IMG/VR virus record: IMGVR_UViG_3300017728_000015
Location: 1 to 49,705 of that record
Length of the DNA stretch: 49,705 nucleotides
Reading direction: 5' to 3' (one strand)
Origin: a virus
The position numbers were made by a program, and so were the translations under genes. The first letter of the stretch is position 1; every line of letters starts with the position of its first letter. The notes beneath the pieces are model-generated. The model was given only the letters and a program-made list of their open reading frames with translations. It did no database searches and was not told the DNA's origin. Shown piece by piece: positions 30,148-37,739 of this stretch.

Positions 30148-31479
30148 TTATAGTAATTTAGCAGCTTCGTTTGCTAAAGAAGATCTGTAACCTTTTGTAA
30201 ATGATATGTGTCCTGTTAGTTTGCTTTGCTTCATTTTTTCTGTGACTATTGTTAAGCCGTTTGAAAACTTATTAACGTAAGGTAAATCAACTTGATCTAT
30301 ATCCCCTAAAAGTATAATTTTAGAATTTGATCCAGTTCTTGTAATAACAGTTTTTAATTCGTGAACAGTTGCGTTTTGTGCTTCATCAACAATAATTATA
30401 GAATCATTAAAGCTTCTGCCTCTTATATATGATAAAGGTGCAACATCAATAATACCTTTTTCAATCATTAGATTAAAGTAATTTAAATCACCGAATTGAT
30501 TTCTAAAATTATCAACAATCGGAGCAAGCCATGGAGCCATTTTTTCTTCTAAAGTGCCTGGCAAAAAACCAATATCTTTCCCAACAGTTTGAATAGGTCT
30601 AGTAAAAATTATTCTTTTTGCTTTTTCTTTTTCGATAAAGCTTAGTGAAGTCATAAGTGATAAAAATGTTTTGCCGCTGCCAGGAATTCCTGTTAATGAA
30701 ATTAAAGGTATGTTTTCATCTAAAAGCATACTTAAAGCAAAAGTCTGCTCTTTGTTTTTTGGCTCAATTCTTATTTGCTTAAATATCTCACTTTTGCTTT
30801 TAACTAGATTTAAAGAATTATGCTTTTTAATACACAAAGAAGAACTTTGACCACAAGAAGTTTTTAAAATAACACATTCGTTTTCGAACAATTCAATTTC
30901 ATTTATTTCTAGTTTTGATAAAACTAAAAACTTTTCTTTGTAAATTTTATCTATTACGTTTTTTTCAACAACTATTTCTTTATATCCAGAAAATAAGTTG
31001 TCTTTTTCTTGACTAATAAATTCATAGTCTGCGTAATAGTCATTTGCTTTAATGTTTAAAGCATCACATTTTACTCTAAGATTAATATCTTTAGTAATTA
31101 ATACAATTTCTCTATATTCTTTTTTATTTTTGTTTATTAAAAATTTTGAAACTGCAATGATTTTGTTATCGTTACAGTCCTTATCTAACCCATCTAATTC
31201 CTCCCAAAGACTTTTTGTTTCCACAGAAATTGTTATGTTTTTTTCGCTTAGATGAATACCCTTATTTAAGTTTCCATTTTCTCTTATATCATCTAAAAAT
31301 CTGTTAATAAACCTGGCATTTTCTCCTAAAATACCTTCTCTTGATTTAAATTTATCTATTTCTTCTAAAACAATCAAAGGAATAACAATGTCATTTCCAG
31401 ACATTTTTGATATGCAGTCTTTATCATACAAAATAACACTAGTATCAATTATAAAAAGTTTTCTTTTTTCTAAGCTCAT
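30148..31479 (-). CDS. phoH: PIN-PhoH fusion protein (PhoH2-type)
   Basis: This 443-aa protein combines an N-terminal PIN ribonuclease domain with a C-terminal PhoH ATPase. PIN features are residues 8-16 (LFIIDTSVIL with the acidic D12), LEEIDKFK, DNKIIAVSKFL and VLITKDINLRVK. PhoH features are the Walker A GIPGSGKTFLSL (~residue 265), FTRPIQTVGKDIGFLPGT, Walker B SIIIVDEAQN and ILLGDIDQVDLPY. Stand-alone PhoH is common in marine phages; the fusion with PIN (as in PhoH2) suggests RNA unwinding coupled to cleavage. AAGGG precedes the ATG. It is divergent from the mini sigma gene at 31539. Confidence 0.9.
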   Translation of the reverse strand: MSLEKRKLFIIDTSVILYDKDCISKMSGNDIVIPLIVLEEIDKFKSREGILGENARFINRFLDDIRENGNLNKGIHLSEKNITISVETKSLWEELDGLDKDCNDNKIIAVSKFLINKNKKEYREIVLITKDINLRVKCDALNIKANDYYADYEFISQEKDNLFSGYKEIVVEKNVIDKIYKEKFLVLSKLEINEIELFENECVILKTSCGQSSSLCIKKHNSLNLVKSKSEIFKQIRIEPKNKEQTFALSMLLDENIPLISLTGIPGSGKTFLSLMTSLSFIEKEKAKRIIFTRPIQTVGKDIGFLPGTLEEKMAPWLAPIVDNFRNQFGDLNYFNLMIEKGIIDVAPLSYIRGRSFNDSIIIVDEAQNATVHELKTVITRTGSNSKIILLGDIDQVDLPYVNKFSNGLTIVTEKMKQSKLTGHISFTKGYRSSLANEAAKLL

Positions 31480-31538
31480 TGTAAACCCTTAACAAGTATA
31501 TTATACTAAATATTATATAAAAAAGAAAGGTTTAATAT

Positions 31539-31793
31539 ATGTCTTCAGAAAATAATAAGTTAACTTGTTTTAGTGAACACAAAAAGTGTAATGTATCTTG
31601 CAAAATTAAAGATTGTAGATACTGGCATGACTTATCTGGAAAAAACAATAATTGTTTTATTAATAAAATCAACGACCAAAATAATAACATTACACTTGAG
31701 GAAATAGGAAATATATTCGGAATAACTAGAATGAGAGTTTGTCAAATTGAAAAGTCTGTGCTTTTAAAGATTAAAGATAAACTAGTCTTTTAA
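31539..31793 (+). CDS. Mini sigma-70 region 4-like protein with Cys cluster
   Basis: The product has 84 aa. The C-terminal half is an unmistakable sigma region 4.2 helix-turn-helix: TLEEIGNIFGITRMRVCQIE, then KSVLLKIKDKL. The N-terminal half has CFSEHKKCNVSCKIKDC plus a later Cys in NNNCF, a possible zinc site. It lacks regions 2 and 3, so it cannot be a full sigma factor. In T4, gp55 lacks region 4 and gp33 fills the beta-flap contact; this protein could be the functional equivalent. It is the only plus-strand gene in this block; AAGAAAGG lies 8 bases before the ATG. It converges with the Hc1 gene, overlapping 12 bp. Confidence 0.75.
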   Translation: MSSENNKLTCFSEHKKCNVSCKIKDCRYWHDLSGKNNNCFINKINDQNNNITLEEIGNIFGITRMRVCQIEKSVLLKIKDKLVF

Positions 31794-31997
31794 TGTAAAC
31801 TTAACAAAGTCAGCTGAAAATTGTTTGAGTCTTCGTAAAGACTTTCTTAGTCTCACTCCTGCTGCCTTATTTCCTTTATTTGATTTAAGGACATCAGTCT
31901 CTAATGATTCTACAAAAAGCCTTAAAGCATTATAATATTCAGCGTTATCATTTAAGTTTTCTAGTAAATCGTCTGTTTGGTTTTCTTGATCTGTCAT
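31782..31997 (-). CDS. Histone H1-like protein, Hc1 family
   Basis: This 71-aa protein has an acidic N-terminus followed by FVESLETDVLKSNKGNKAAG and VRLRKSLRRLKQ, the K-G-N-K-A-A-x-x-R-x-R core of the Hc1/histone-H1-like family known from chlamydiae and other bacteria. It probably binds and compacts DNA, either phage DNA before packaging or the host nucleoid. CAGGAG precedes the ATG at 31997. The last bases overlap the convergent mini sigma gene. Confidence 0.72.
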   Translation of the reverse strand: MTDQENQTDDLLENLNDNAEYYNALRLFVESLETDVLKSNKGNKAAGVRLRKSLRRLKQFSADFVKFTLKD

Positions 31998-32009
31998 TTT
32001 TTTCTCCTG

Positions 32010-32210
32010 TTAAATTATTATTTTTTCTTGTTTGTTTGTTACTTCTGCAACAACAGCTTTCATTATGTTTGTATCTTCTAGTTCTAAACTTAAAAGTTCA
32101 ATTAATTTTTTTATTTCACCTTGCGAAACACCAAAGTTTAAAATTTCGTTAGTAATACTTCTACATTTTTTTATTGATTCTAAGTCTTTTGGCTTGTTAG
32201 GATCTAACAT
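32010..32210 (-). CDS. Small helical protein (66 aa), unknown
   Basis: The short frame has NEILNFGVSQGEIKKLIELL and then SLELEDTNIMKAVV, a helical, Leu-rich sequence. Its ATG overlaps the stop of the upstream 155-aa gene (TAATG), suggesting coupled translation. I do not recognise a family. Codon use is similar to the neighbours. It lies in the phoH-helicase operon block, so it may be a small DNA-metabolism or regulatory protein. Confidence 0.6.
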   Translation of the reverse strand: MLDPNKPKDLESIKKCRSITNEILNFGVSQGEIKKLIELLSLELEDTNIMKAVVAEVTNKQEKIII

Positions 32211-32677
32211 TAAACGTACCTTTGTGTGATTTCTGTTTTAATTCTATGATGATCTTTTTCAATGTATAATAATTTATATACAATGTTGTTTTCTATTTCT
32301 TCTCGGCTTAACAGAATTCTTCCTTCTTTTTTGTTTTCTATAAGATGTTCTACAAGTTCCCAGTCACTTATGTCTATATCATTTATTTCTAACAAGTCAA
32401 CAATATCTCTTTTGTTTTTTGAGATTAGGTTAAACTTAATATCTTCTTTATTGTTAACAAGACTCTTTAAACTTTCTTTACCCCATTGTATTTCACTTTT
32501 AAAGGTTTCAGTTACTTTATGTAAAATGTCGCAATTATTACACATTACATATTTTTCAACAACTTTTTCATTTTCAATTTTTGAAAAAACTTGAAATTTA
32601 TGAAATATTGGTTTCGATTTGTTTTTGTAAATCTTTAAAGTACACTGGCATTCTATTAAATGTTTTACAAAATTCAT
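32210..32677 (-). CDS. Zinc-ribbon-like protein (155 aa), unknown
   Basis: The N-terminal 60 residues contain four Cys: a C-x-C pair (HLIECQC) and CNNC (YVMCNNCDILHKVTE), suggesting a zinc-ribbon. The remainder (KSLVNNKEDIKFN, then LLEINDIDISDWELVEHLIE) is helical. Function unknown. GTGAGG precedes the ATG and the gene overlaps its neighbour upstream by 4 bp (ATGA arrangement at 32674-32677), so it is in the same operon as the GroEL-apical-like gene. Possible partner or regulator of it. Confidence 0.6.
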   Translation of the reverse strand: MNFVKHLIECQCTLKIYKNKSKPIFHKFQVFSKIENEKVVEKYVMCNNCDILHKVTETFKSEIQWGKESLKSLVNNKEDIKFNLISKNKRDIVDLLEINDIDISDWELVEHLIENKKEGRILLSREEIENNIVYKLLYIEKDHHRIKTEITQRYV

Positions 32678-33858
32678 TTTTGCCTCACTACAAATCCTAT
32701 GCTTTTAAAAGTTTTTAAAAAATTTTCTGAGAGAATATTGTTATATTCTATTTCTTTTTTAAGCCTTATCTTTCCAGAACAATCTCTTACTAAACCGTAT
32801 ATTAATATATTATTATAACATAATATCAAGTTTTTAATTTCATATAAAAATTGCGTCATGTTGTTTGGAATATTAATTTCTACTACATTAGAAGATAATC
32901 TTTTTTTTCTTTTAAGTAGATAATCTTTTAAACTTTGATTATTTGTCTCGCTTAACTTTTTATTAATTTTTTCAACCAGATTTTTATCAATATTAGAAAA
33001 ATATATTTTTTCTGGAGATACTTTAAGTGACTTTAATTTTGACTTTTCAATTACAGCTTTTGAAACTATATCACCAAATTCTGAGCTCACAATATCTAAC
33101 TGTAAAGCTTCAGATAAGTCTTTAAACATAAACGGGTCGTCGTTTATAAACTTTGATGTGTAAGGGAGAACATATGCTTTGTTCTTAATCATTATTTCTC
33201 TAAGACTTTTGACAGCATAGTCTGACATTCCTCGACAGACTAATAACACAGGTAGCTTATCTTTTATAGACTTTTCAATTAAAGTCATTATTTCTGATTC
33301 TCTTTCAATATAAGCATCTAAAACTACTGTAATGAATGTTTTTGTCATTTCTTTGTTGTTTTTAAAGAAAACATCTCTAAATCTCGGGTCAATTTCAATA
33401 TTAAAAAAGCTACTATTGTATTTTGATACTTTTATTTTGTTATTATTAGTTTTTTGACAAACTAATGTTGCGTCTGGTCCTGCAAAACTTATAATTTCGA
33501 AAAACATTTCTAGGTAATCTTTGTTCACAATAGAACTGAAATATTTCTTTGTATTTTCAATATTTTTCTGTATGTCTTTAAATTCTAATTTTTCGTTGTT
33601 TTTAAAATAACTTTGAACAATTAATTTTGACAAATAATAAGACGAACCTGGACTAACTTTTTCAGACTTACTAAAAAAATTCAACAAAAGATCTTTAAAA
33701 TAAAATGCTTGAAGATCTTTTGATCTAGATAGATGGAAAAAAAACAAAAAGCTAGAGTTAAAAACTTTTTTATTAGTAATAAATCTTAATTTGTTTTTTT
33801 CAAATTTTTTATTGAAATTGTTTAAAAATGTAATGATTTTTATTTCTTCACTGTTCAT
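32674..33858 (-). CDS. Chaperonin-like protein with GroEL-type apical domain (394 aa)
   Basis: Residues ~185-290 align by eye with the GroEL apical domain. TFITVVLDAYIERESEIM corresponds to 'FILLADKKISNIREML', IKDKLPVLLVCRGMSDYAVK to 'AGKPLLIIAEDVEGEAL', DPFMFKDLSEALQLDIVSSE to 'KAMLQDIATLTGGTVISEE', and KSLKVSPEKIYFSN to 'LGQAKRVVINKD'. An earlier segment KVSPGSSYYLSKLIVQSYF sits where GroEL has GDGTTTATVLAQ, but the ATP-binding GDGTT signature is lost. Total length is shorter than GroEL (548 aa). I infer a degenerate, possibly ATP-independent substrate-binding chaperonin relative. It is followed by an ATGA overlap with the zinc-ribbon gene and overlaps the Nudix gene by 11 bp. Confidence 0.5.
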   Translation of the reverse strand: MNSEEIKIITFLNNFNKKFEKNKLRFITNKKVFNSSFLFFFHLSRSKDLQAFYFKDLLLNFFSKSEKVSPGSSYYLSKLIVQSYFKNNEKLEFKDIQKNIENTKKYFSSIVNKDYLEMFFEIISFAGPDATLVCQKTNNNKIKVSKYNSSFFNIEIDPRFRDVFFKNNKEMTKTFITVVLDAYIERESEIMTLIEKSIKDKLPVLLVCRGMSDYAVKSLREIMIKNKAYVLPYTSKFINDDPFMFKDLSEALQLDIVSSEFGDIVSKAVIEKSKLKSLKVSPEKIYFSNIDKNLVEKINKKLSETNNQSLKDYLLKRKKRLSSNVVEINIPNNMTQFLYEIKNLILCYNNILIYGLVRDCSGKIRLKKEIEYNNILSENFLKTFKSIGFVVRQK

Positions 33859-34297
33859 TTAGTTTTTCTTTGTATGTTTTTAAAAATTTTTTTAGATAAC
33901 TAGGTAATAATAAATAAGCTTCTTCGTATGTTAACCAATAATATTCTGTGTGTTCAATTATATCTGTTACGGGATTTTTTGTAAATTTTATTTCTGGTAA
34001 ATTACCGTTGATACATAAAACTTTTCCAAGAAAAATGTGTAAGCCAGTTTTATTGTAAAAATAAGAATTGTCAATAATTTTATAATCTTTATTTATAATA
34101 AGACCTGTTTCTTCTTTTGTTTCTCTAATCGCACACTGCATTAAACTTTCACATTTTTTCTCTTCGACTACTCCTTTCGGGAAGTCTCCTTTATTGTTAA
34201 TATCTTTTAAAACCAATATTAACTTTTCTTTAGCTAAACCTTTAGCTAAGCCTTTAACATTATCGTAGTACAATAAAAACCCTGAAGCTTTTTTCAT
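33848..34297 (-). CDS. Nudix hydrolase (149 aa)
   Basis: The protein hydrolyses a nucleoside diphosphate linked to another group; the substrate is not deducible. The Nudix box is clear at residues ~42-68: PKGVVEEKKCESLMQCAIRE then TKEETGLI. The R-E-x-x-E-E-x-G-L core is intact, but the spacing between the first Gly and first Glu is two residues longer than the canonical five. The C-terminus contains TEYYWLTYEEAYLLL, as in many phage Nudix proteins. AAAGGTG lies upstream of the ATG at 34297. It sits between the helicase and chaperonin-like genes, a nucleotide-metabolism context. Confidence 0.85.
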   Translation of the reverse strand: MKKASGFLLYYDNVKGLAKGLAKEKLILVLKDINNKGDFPKGVVEEKKCESLMQCAIRETKEETGLIINKDYKIIDNSYFYNKTGLHIFLGKVLCINGNLPEIKFTKNPVTDIIEHTEYYWLTYEEAYLLLPSYLKKFLKTYKEKLNEQ

Positions 34298-34321
34298 TTT
34301 TAAACACCTTTGTGACTGATA

Positions 34322-35944
34322 TTAGAATTCACTATAATTATCAAATATTTCACTTGTAGTGTTGTTTTTTGCATAAGACTTAACCCTACTCCAGTCTTGG
34401 TCGAGAATGTAAGTTACTGCGCTATCATTTTCAGACCTAATACTTCTGCCTATACTCTGTATTATTGTCCTTAAAGTTTGTGTGCTATACCACCATTTCC
34501 ACTTATTCATTTTCTTTTTAACAGCCTTGTCACCAAGAAAAGGGAAAGGTACTTTACAAATCACTTGAAATTCTGAAAGTTTTCCTTTCAGATCAACACC
34601 TTCTGCCATAGAAGGTGAAACCAGAACTGTATTGTCTTTACTGTTTATGTGCTTTTGAAGCATTTTTTCTCTATTTTCGCCATAAGCAAGTATTAGTCTT
34701 TTTGATTTTATGCTTTTCACTAAGTAATTAGCTATTTTCAAACTATGTGTATGTATTATACCTTTTTGTTTGCTGTGATTTTCCATTATTTTGCTGATCA
34801 TCTCACTCATAACAGGTAAAGTCTTATCTATGCATTTGTAAGACATGCTCCCAGCAGGACAAAACACAACCGGTCGATTTTCTTTTGGGAAAGGAGATGA
34901 CTCTTTAATGTAAATTGTATTTTCATAAGGTAGCCCTAATGATATCGAAAAGGACTCTTGTGATATAACTGTTGCTGACATAAATATTACATAATCTGCA
35001 TAATCAAACATATATTGTTTTGCGTAAGAAGATACGTCTACTGGCTTAAAAATAAATTTTTTGTATTTATCGTTTTTTTCTATATCGAATATCCAATTAT
35101 CACTATCGTATATTTCAACAAATCTATTTATTTTTTGCTGGTGCGCAACTAGCATATCGTAGTGATTTGTGATTTTTTTAAATTCTTCTAGTTTTCTAGT
35201 AGTGATTCCAAGTTTTTCAAGTTGTATTGATACAAAATTTATCTTATCAGTTACTTTTTTTAAATACTCATTCTTAATCCATCTAAAAACTTGTCCTTGC
35301 GTTTTTATTTCCTTAGGAATTTTAAGTTTTAAAATCTTTTCAGAGAAAAATTCGCTTACGTTTATTTCAATAAATCTTGTAAGTTCATTTTCTAAGTTGT
35401 GTGCTTCATCTATTACTAATACCTTTTTGTTAGGAAATTTTTTACTATAATTTTTTTCTGTTAAGAAAAAACTAAAGTTAGTAATACTTAAATCTTCTTC
35501 AATAAAAGACTTTCTCTTTTTTTTGTAGATGCAATCATAACTACACTCCTTATACGTTTTATTTTGATTGCTTGTTCTTATAGATGTTTGAATTTCTTTA
35601 CATGAAATGCTGTTTTTATCTCTTTTACAAGTGTAGTTTTTAGAAGAGTAAAGTGATATTAACCCTTTATTTGAAAAATCTTTTTCATATTGATCTTGAA
35701 GAATCTTCTGTGTTGTTAGAAAATAGCTGCCTTCTTGAAAGTTCCCTGTAAGACTTTTATCACTATTTATATATTTAGCTAAAGTTAGTCCTATAGCACT
35801 TTTACCAATACCTGTTCCACAATCAACAATAATATACTTTTTGTTATTAGACAAAGAATTAATAATGCTGTTGATTGATCTTTCTTGCTCTATTCTTGGC
35901 TTAGTGTAAGGAAAAAAATTGCTCCATTTTTCTTTATTATTCAA
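34322..35944 (-). CDS. SF2 helicase, XPD/DinG-like with Fe-S cysteines
   Basis: The 540-aa protein shows all helicase motifs: Walker A DCGTGIGKSAIG (~residue 45), the DEAH box VLVIDEAHNLENEL (~residue 178), SATVIS (motif III), and motif VI IIQSIGRSIRSE. Between motifs I and II lie four Cys (NYTC, SISC, KECSYDC), the arrangement of the 4Fe-4S domain of XPD/DinG 5'-3' helicases. It probably unwinds DNA or R-loops during replication/recombination. The start codon is TTG at 35944-35942; no ATG is available near the N-terminus. AAAGAG lies about ten bases upstream. Confidence 0.85.
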   Translation of the reverse strand: MNNKEKWSNFFPYTKPRIEQERSINSIINSLSNNKKYIIVDCGTGIGKSAIGLTLAKYINSDKSLTGNFQEGSYFLTTQKILQDQYEKDFSNKGLISLYSSKNYTCKRDKNSISCKEIQTSIRTSNQNKTYKECSYDCIYKKKRKSFIEEDLSITNFSFFLTEKNYSKKFPNKKVLVIDEAHNLENELTRFIEINVSEFFSEKILKLKIPKEIKTQGQVFRWIKNEYLKKVTDKINFVSIQLEKLGITTRKLEEFKKITNHYDMLVAHQQKINRFVEIYDSDNWIFDIEKNDKYKKFIFKPVDVSSYAKQYMFDYADYVIFMSATVISQESFSISLGLPYENTIYIKESSPFPKENRPVVFCPAGSMSYKCIDKTLPVMSEMISKIMENHSKQKGIIHTHSLKIANYLVKSIKSKRLILAYGENREKMLQKHINSKDNTVLVSPSMAEGVDLKGKLSEFQVICKVPFPFLGDKAVKKKMNKWKWWYSTQTLRTIIQSIGRSIRSENDSAVTYILDQDWSRVKSYAKNNTTSEIFDNYSEF

Positions 35945-36006
35945 TTTTATTATACTCTTTGATTTATATTAATTCAAAGAAAAATTATATTACAAAAAAT
36001 ACAAAT

Positions 36007-36486
36007 TTACAATTTATTAATATTTTTTATGTAAAAGTTGTTTAATGCTATATTCGCATCACTTTCATCATCAAATCTTGCGTATTCATAATAGTCTTCG
36101 TCTTCATCGTCATTTATTGTGCTTCTCTGCGTATTTGTATCAACTCCAACTTCAAAGTTTATGTTGTTATTTTTTGAAAGTATTTTTTTTTTAGTTATAT
36201 TACCACTATCACCTACTAAATGAGAAGAATAATTCCTGCCTGACTCCTCATTTATTTTTTTTGCAATACTTCCCGCAATCAAGTCAATATCATTGTTTCC
36301 AAAAAGTCTTACATGAGAATTTTCATAAATATTGTAAATAATTTTTTTTATGTCTTTTTTTGTTAACTTTTGCGTAATAGTTAAAATATCTTTCAAGCTA
36401 TTTGACAAGTAAAGAGATTGGGATTCGCTTAAAAGTAGAGAACAGCCGTTGATATTAACAACTATATTTTTATTTATTTTTTTCAT
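36007..36486 (-). CDS. Acidic-tailed protein of unknown function (159 aa)
   Basis: The start is the ATG at 36486-36484: AAGGATAA lies 7 bases upstream, while a nine-codon-longer frame from 36513 has no ribosome binding site. The N-terminus is basic (KKINKNIVVNINGCSLLLSE). The middle holds KKDIKKIIYNIYE. The C-terminus holds a strongly acidic run (NDDEDEDYYEYARFDDESD). No family is recognised. It overlaps the end of the small membrane protein gene by 17 bp, so translation is coupled. A structural or regulatory role is possible. Confidence 0.6.
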   Translation of the reverse strand: MKKINKNIVVNINGCSLLLSESQSLYLSNSLKDILTITQKLTKKDIKKIIYNIYENSHVRLFGNNDIDLIAGSIAKKINEESGRNYSSHLVGDSGNITKKKILSKNNNINFEVGVDTNTQRSTINDDEDEDYYEYARFDDESDANIALNNFYIKNINKL

Positions 36487-36733
36487 TTTTATTATCCTTA
36501 TCGAATATATCAACTGCTGCTGTGATATATTTGTCTAAAGCAGCTTGACCTAAAATGTAACCTATTTGTATAATGCCACTTGTAATCACAACAGTTAATA
36601 AAAAAGTAAGCTCTTCTGGATCAAGTTTAGATTGTAAATGCATAAGCATGTATAAAATAATTATTTTCCATCCGAGATCAGCTAACAAATAAGCTAAAAA
36701 TTTTTTACTTTTCAAAGGTGTTTTATCGAACAT
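36470..36733 (-). CDS. Small two-TM protein, holin-like (87 aa)
   Basis: Two hydrophobic helices are present: ~residues 12-30 (FLAYLLADLGWKIIILYML) and ~residues 45-65 (LLTVVITSGIIQIGYILGQ). A charged C-terminal tail (DKDNKNEKNK) follows. Size, topology and position at the edge of a lysozyme/envelope module suggest a class II holin or accessory membrane protein; no activity can be shown from sequence. AAAGG lies 8 bases before the ATG. A TAATAAATA late-promoter-like element is 35 bp upstream. Confidence 0.6.
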   Translation of the reverse strand: MFDKTPLKSKKFLAYLLADLGWKIIILYMLMHLQSKLDPEELTFLLTVVITSGIIQIGYILGQAALDKYITAAVDIFDKDNKNEKNK

Positions 36734-36857
36734 AAGCCTTTATCTTTCTTTATTCATCGATATTAAATATTTATTATGTATAAAAGAATCTCATATAAAA
36801 TACAATAATCTGTTTTTATTGTAAACGCACTGTTACGACAAAGAAAGATTTTTTAAA
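36734..36857. promoter_or_regulatory. Divergent intergenic promoter region
   Basis: The 124 bp separate a minus-strand gene (start 36733) from a plus-strand gene (start 36858). On the minus strand TAATAAATA lies at 36776-36768, and on the plus strand TATTAAATA overlaps it at 36761-36769. A run with TATAAAATA follows at about 36796. I infer overlapping divergent late-type promoters, but the region is very AT-rich. Confidence 0.4.
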
Positions 36858-37736
36858 ATGTCACTTGAAATAGATAAAAACATTATAGAGGCAAACATAG
36901 CAATAGTATTAACAGATATTATTGGAAGTACTAAATTTGTTCAAAAAAATGGTTCCTACGTAGCAGCAATGTGGTTCAAGATACATGATAAGGCAGTCAT
37001 GAATTTTATTGCTAGACATAACGGTCAACTTATTGATGCTTCTGACGGTCATCTAATGATGTTTCCAGTAGTATCAAATGCGATAGGTTTTGCATTTGAT
37101 TATAAAAAATATTTAAGGAAAAAGAAGTTTCCTTTTAGAAGCAGAGTAGGGATACATTGGGACAAAATGCTCATAGTAAAGTCTGAAGCGCATATTGTCA
37201 GAGCGGGTGGAAAAAGAATAAATCTAGAAGGTATTGGGAAAAATATTGCCGCAAGAACTATGTCTATATGCGGAGAAGAGCAAATTCTATTATCAAAGTC
37301 TGCATTTGTGCAATATAAAAAATATGGTCATAGAAGTAGATTTATTCCTAAAAAAGCGCAATCAGCACTTGTCGGGCTTTATAGATTTAAAGGAGTAGCT
37401 GAACCTGAAGCTATTTACGCGATTGGTTTAATAGAAGCACAATTGCAACCTCCTCCTGATGGCGAAAAAGCGAAAAGAATTGGTGGCGCAAAAAAAATAA
37501 GAACAAGACTTCGAAATAAAACTTTAAAAGAGTTATTTTGGTGGATTGTGCATAGACTTTCTTTTGTGATATCTTGTTATATTATGTGGGGACTTATTAA
37601 AACTGCTAATACTTTTCACGGCAATGCGATATTCTACACAATGACTGGAATAGACTTGAAGTATTATATTGGCTGGATATATCCTTTATTACAAGAAATA
37701 TATTTATTTTTATATCACAACACAATAGGATCTTAA
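36858..37736 (+). CDS. Class III nucleotide cyclase homology protein with C-terminal membrane anchor (292 aa)
   Basis: Residues ~12-180 match the class III cyclase homology domain: LTDIIGST (metal Asp20), DASDGHLMMF (second metal Asp63), SRVGIHWDKMLI, and GIGKNIAARTM with transition-state Asn129 and Arg133, followed by ICGEEQILLS. The two base-specifying positions are unusual: by eye Ile59 replaces the adenylate Lys or guanylate Glu, and Asn122 replaces the Asp/Thr. Two C-terminal hydrophobic segments (FWWIVHRLSFVISCYIMW; YYIGWIYPLLQEIYLFLY) anchor it. AAAGAAAG precedes the ATG. It probably makes a cyclic nucleotide at the inner membrane. The start of the next gene is 3 bp downstream. Confidence 0.75.
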   Translation: MSLEIDKNIIEANIAIVLTDIIGSTKFVQKNGSYVAAMWFKIHDKAVMNFIARHNGQLIDASDGHLMMFPVVSNAIGFAFDYKKYLRKKKFPFRSRVGIHWDKMLIVKSEAHIVRAGGKRINLEGIGKNIAARTMSICGEEQILLSKSAFVQYKKYGHRSRFIPKKAQSALVGLYRFKGVAEPEAIYAIGLIEAQLQPPPDGEKAKRIGGAKKIRTRLRNKTLKELFWWIVHRLSFVISCYIMWGLIKTANTFHGNAIFYTMTGIDLKYYIGWIYPLLQEIYLFLYHNTIGS

Positions 37737-37739
37737 ATT

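Noticed and set aside
36007-36513. Longer start (36513) of the acidic-tailed protein.
   Set aside because: No ribosome binding site there and it would overlap deeply with the membrane protein gene; AAGGATAA fits the ATG at 36486.
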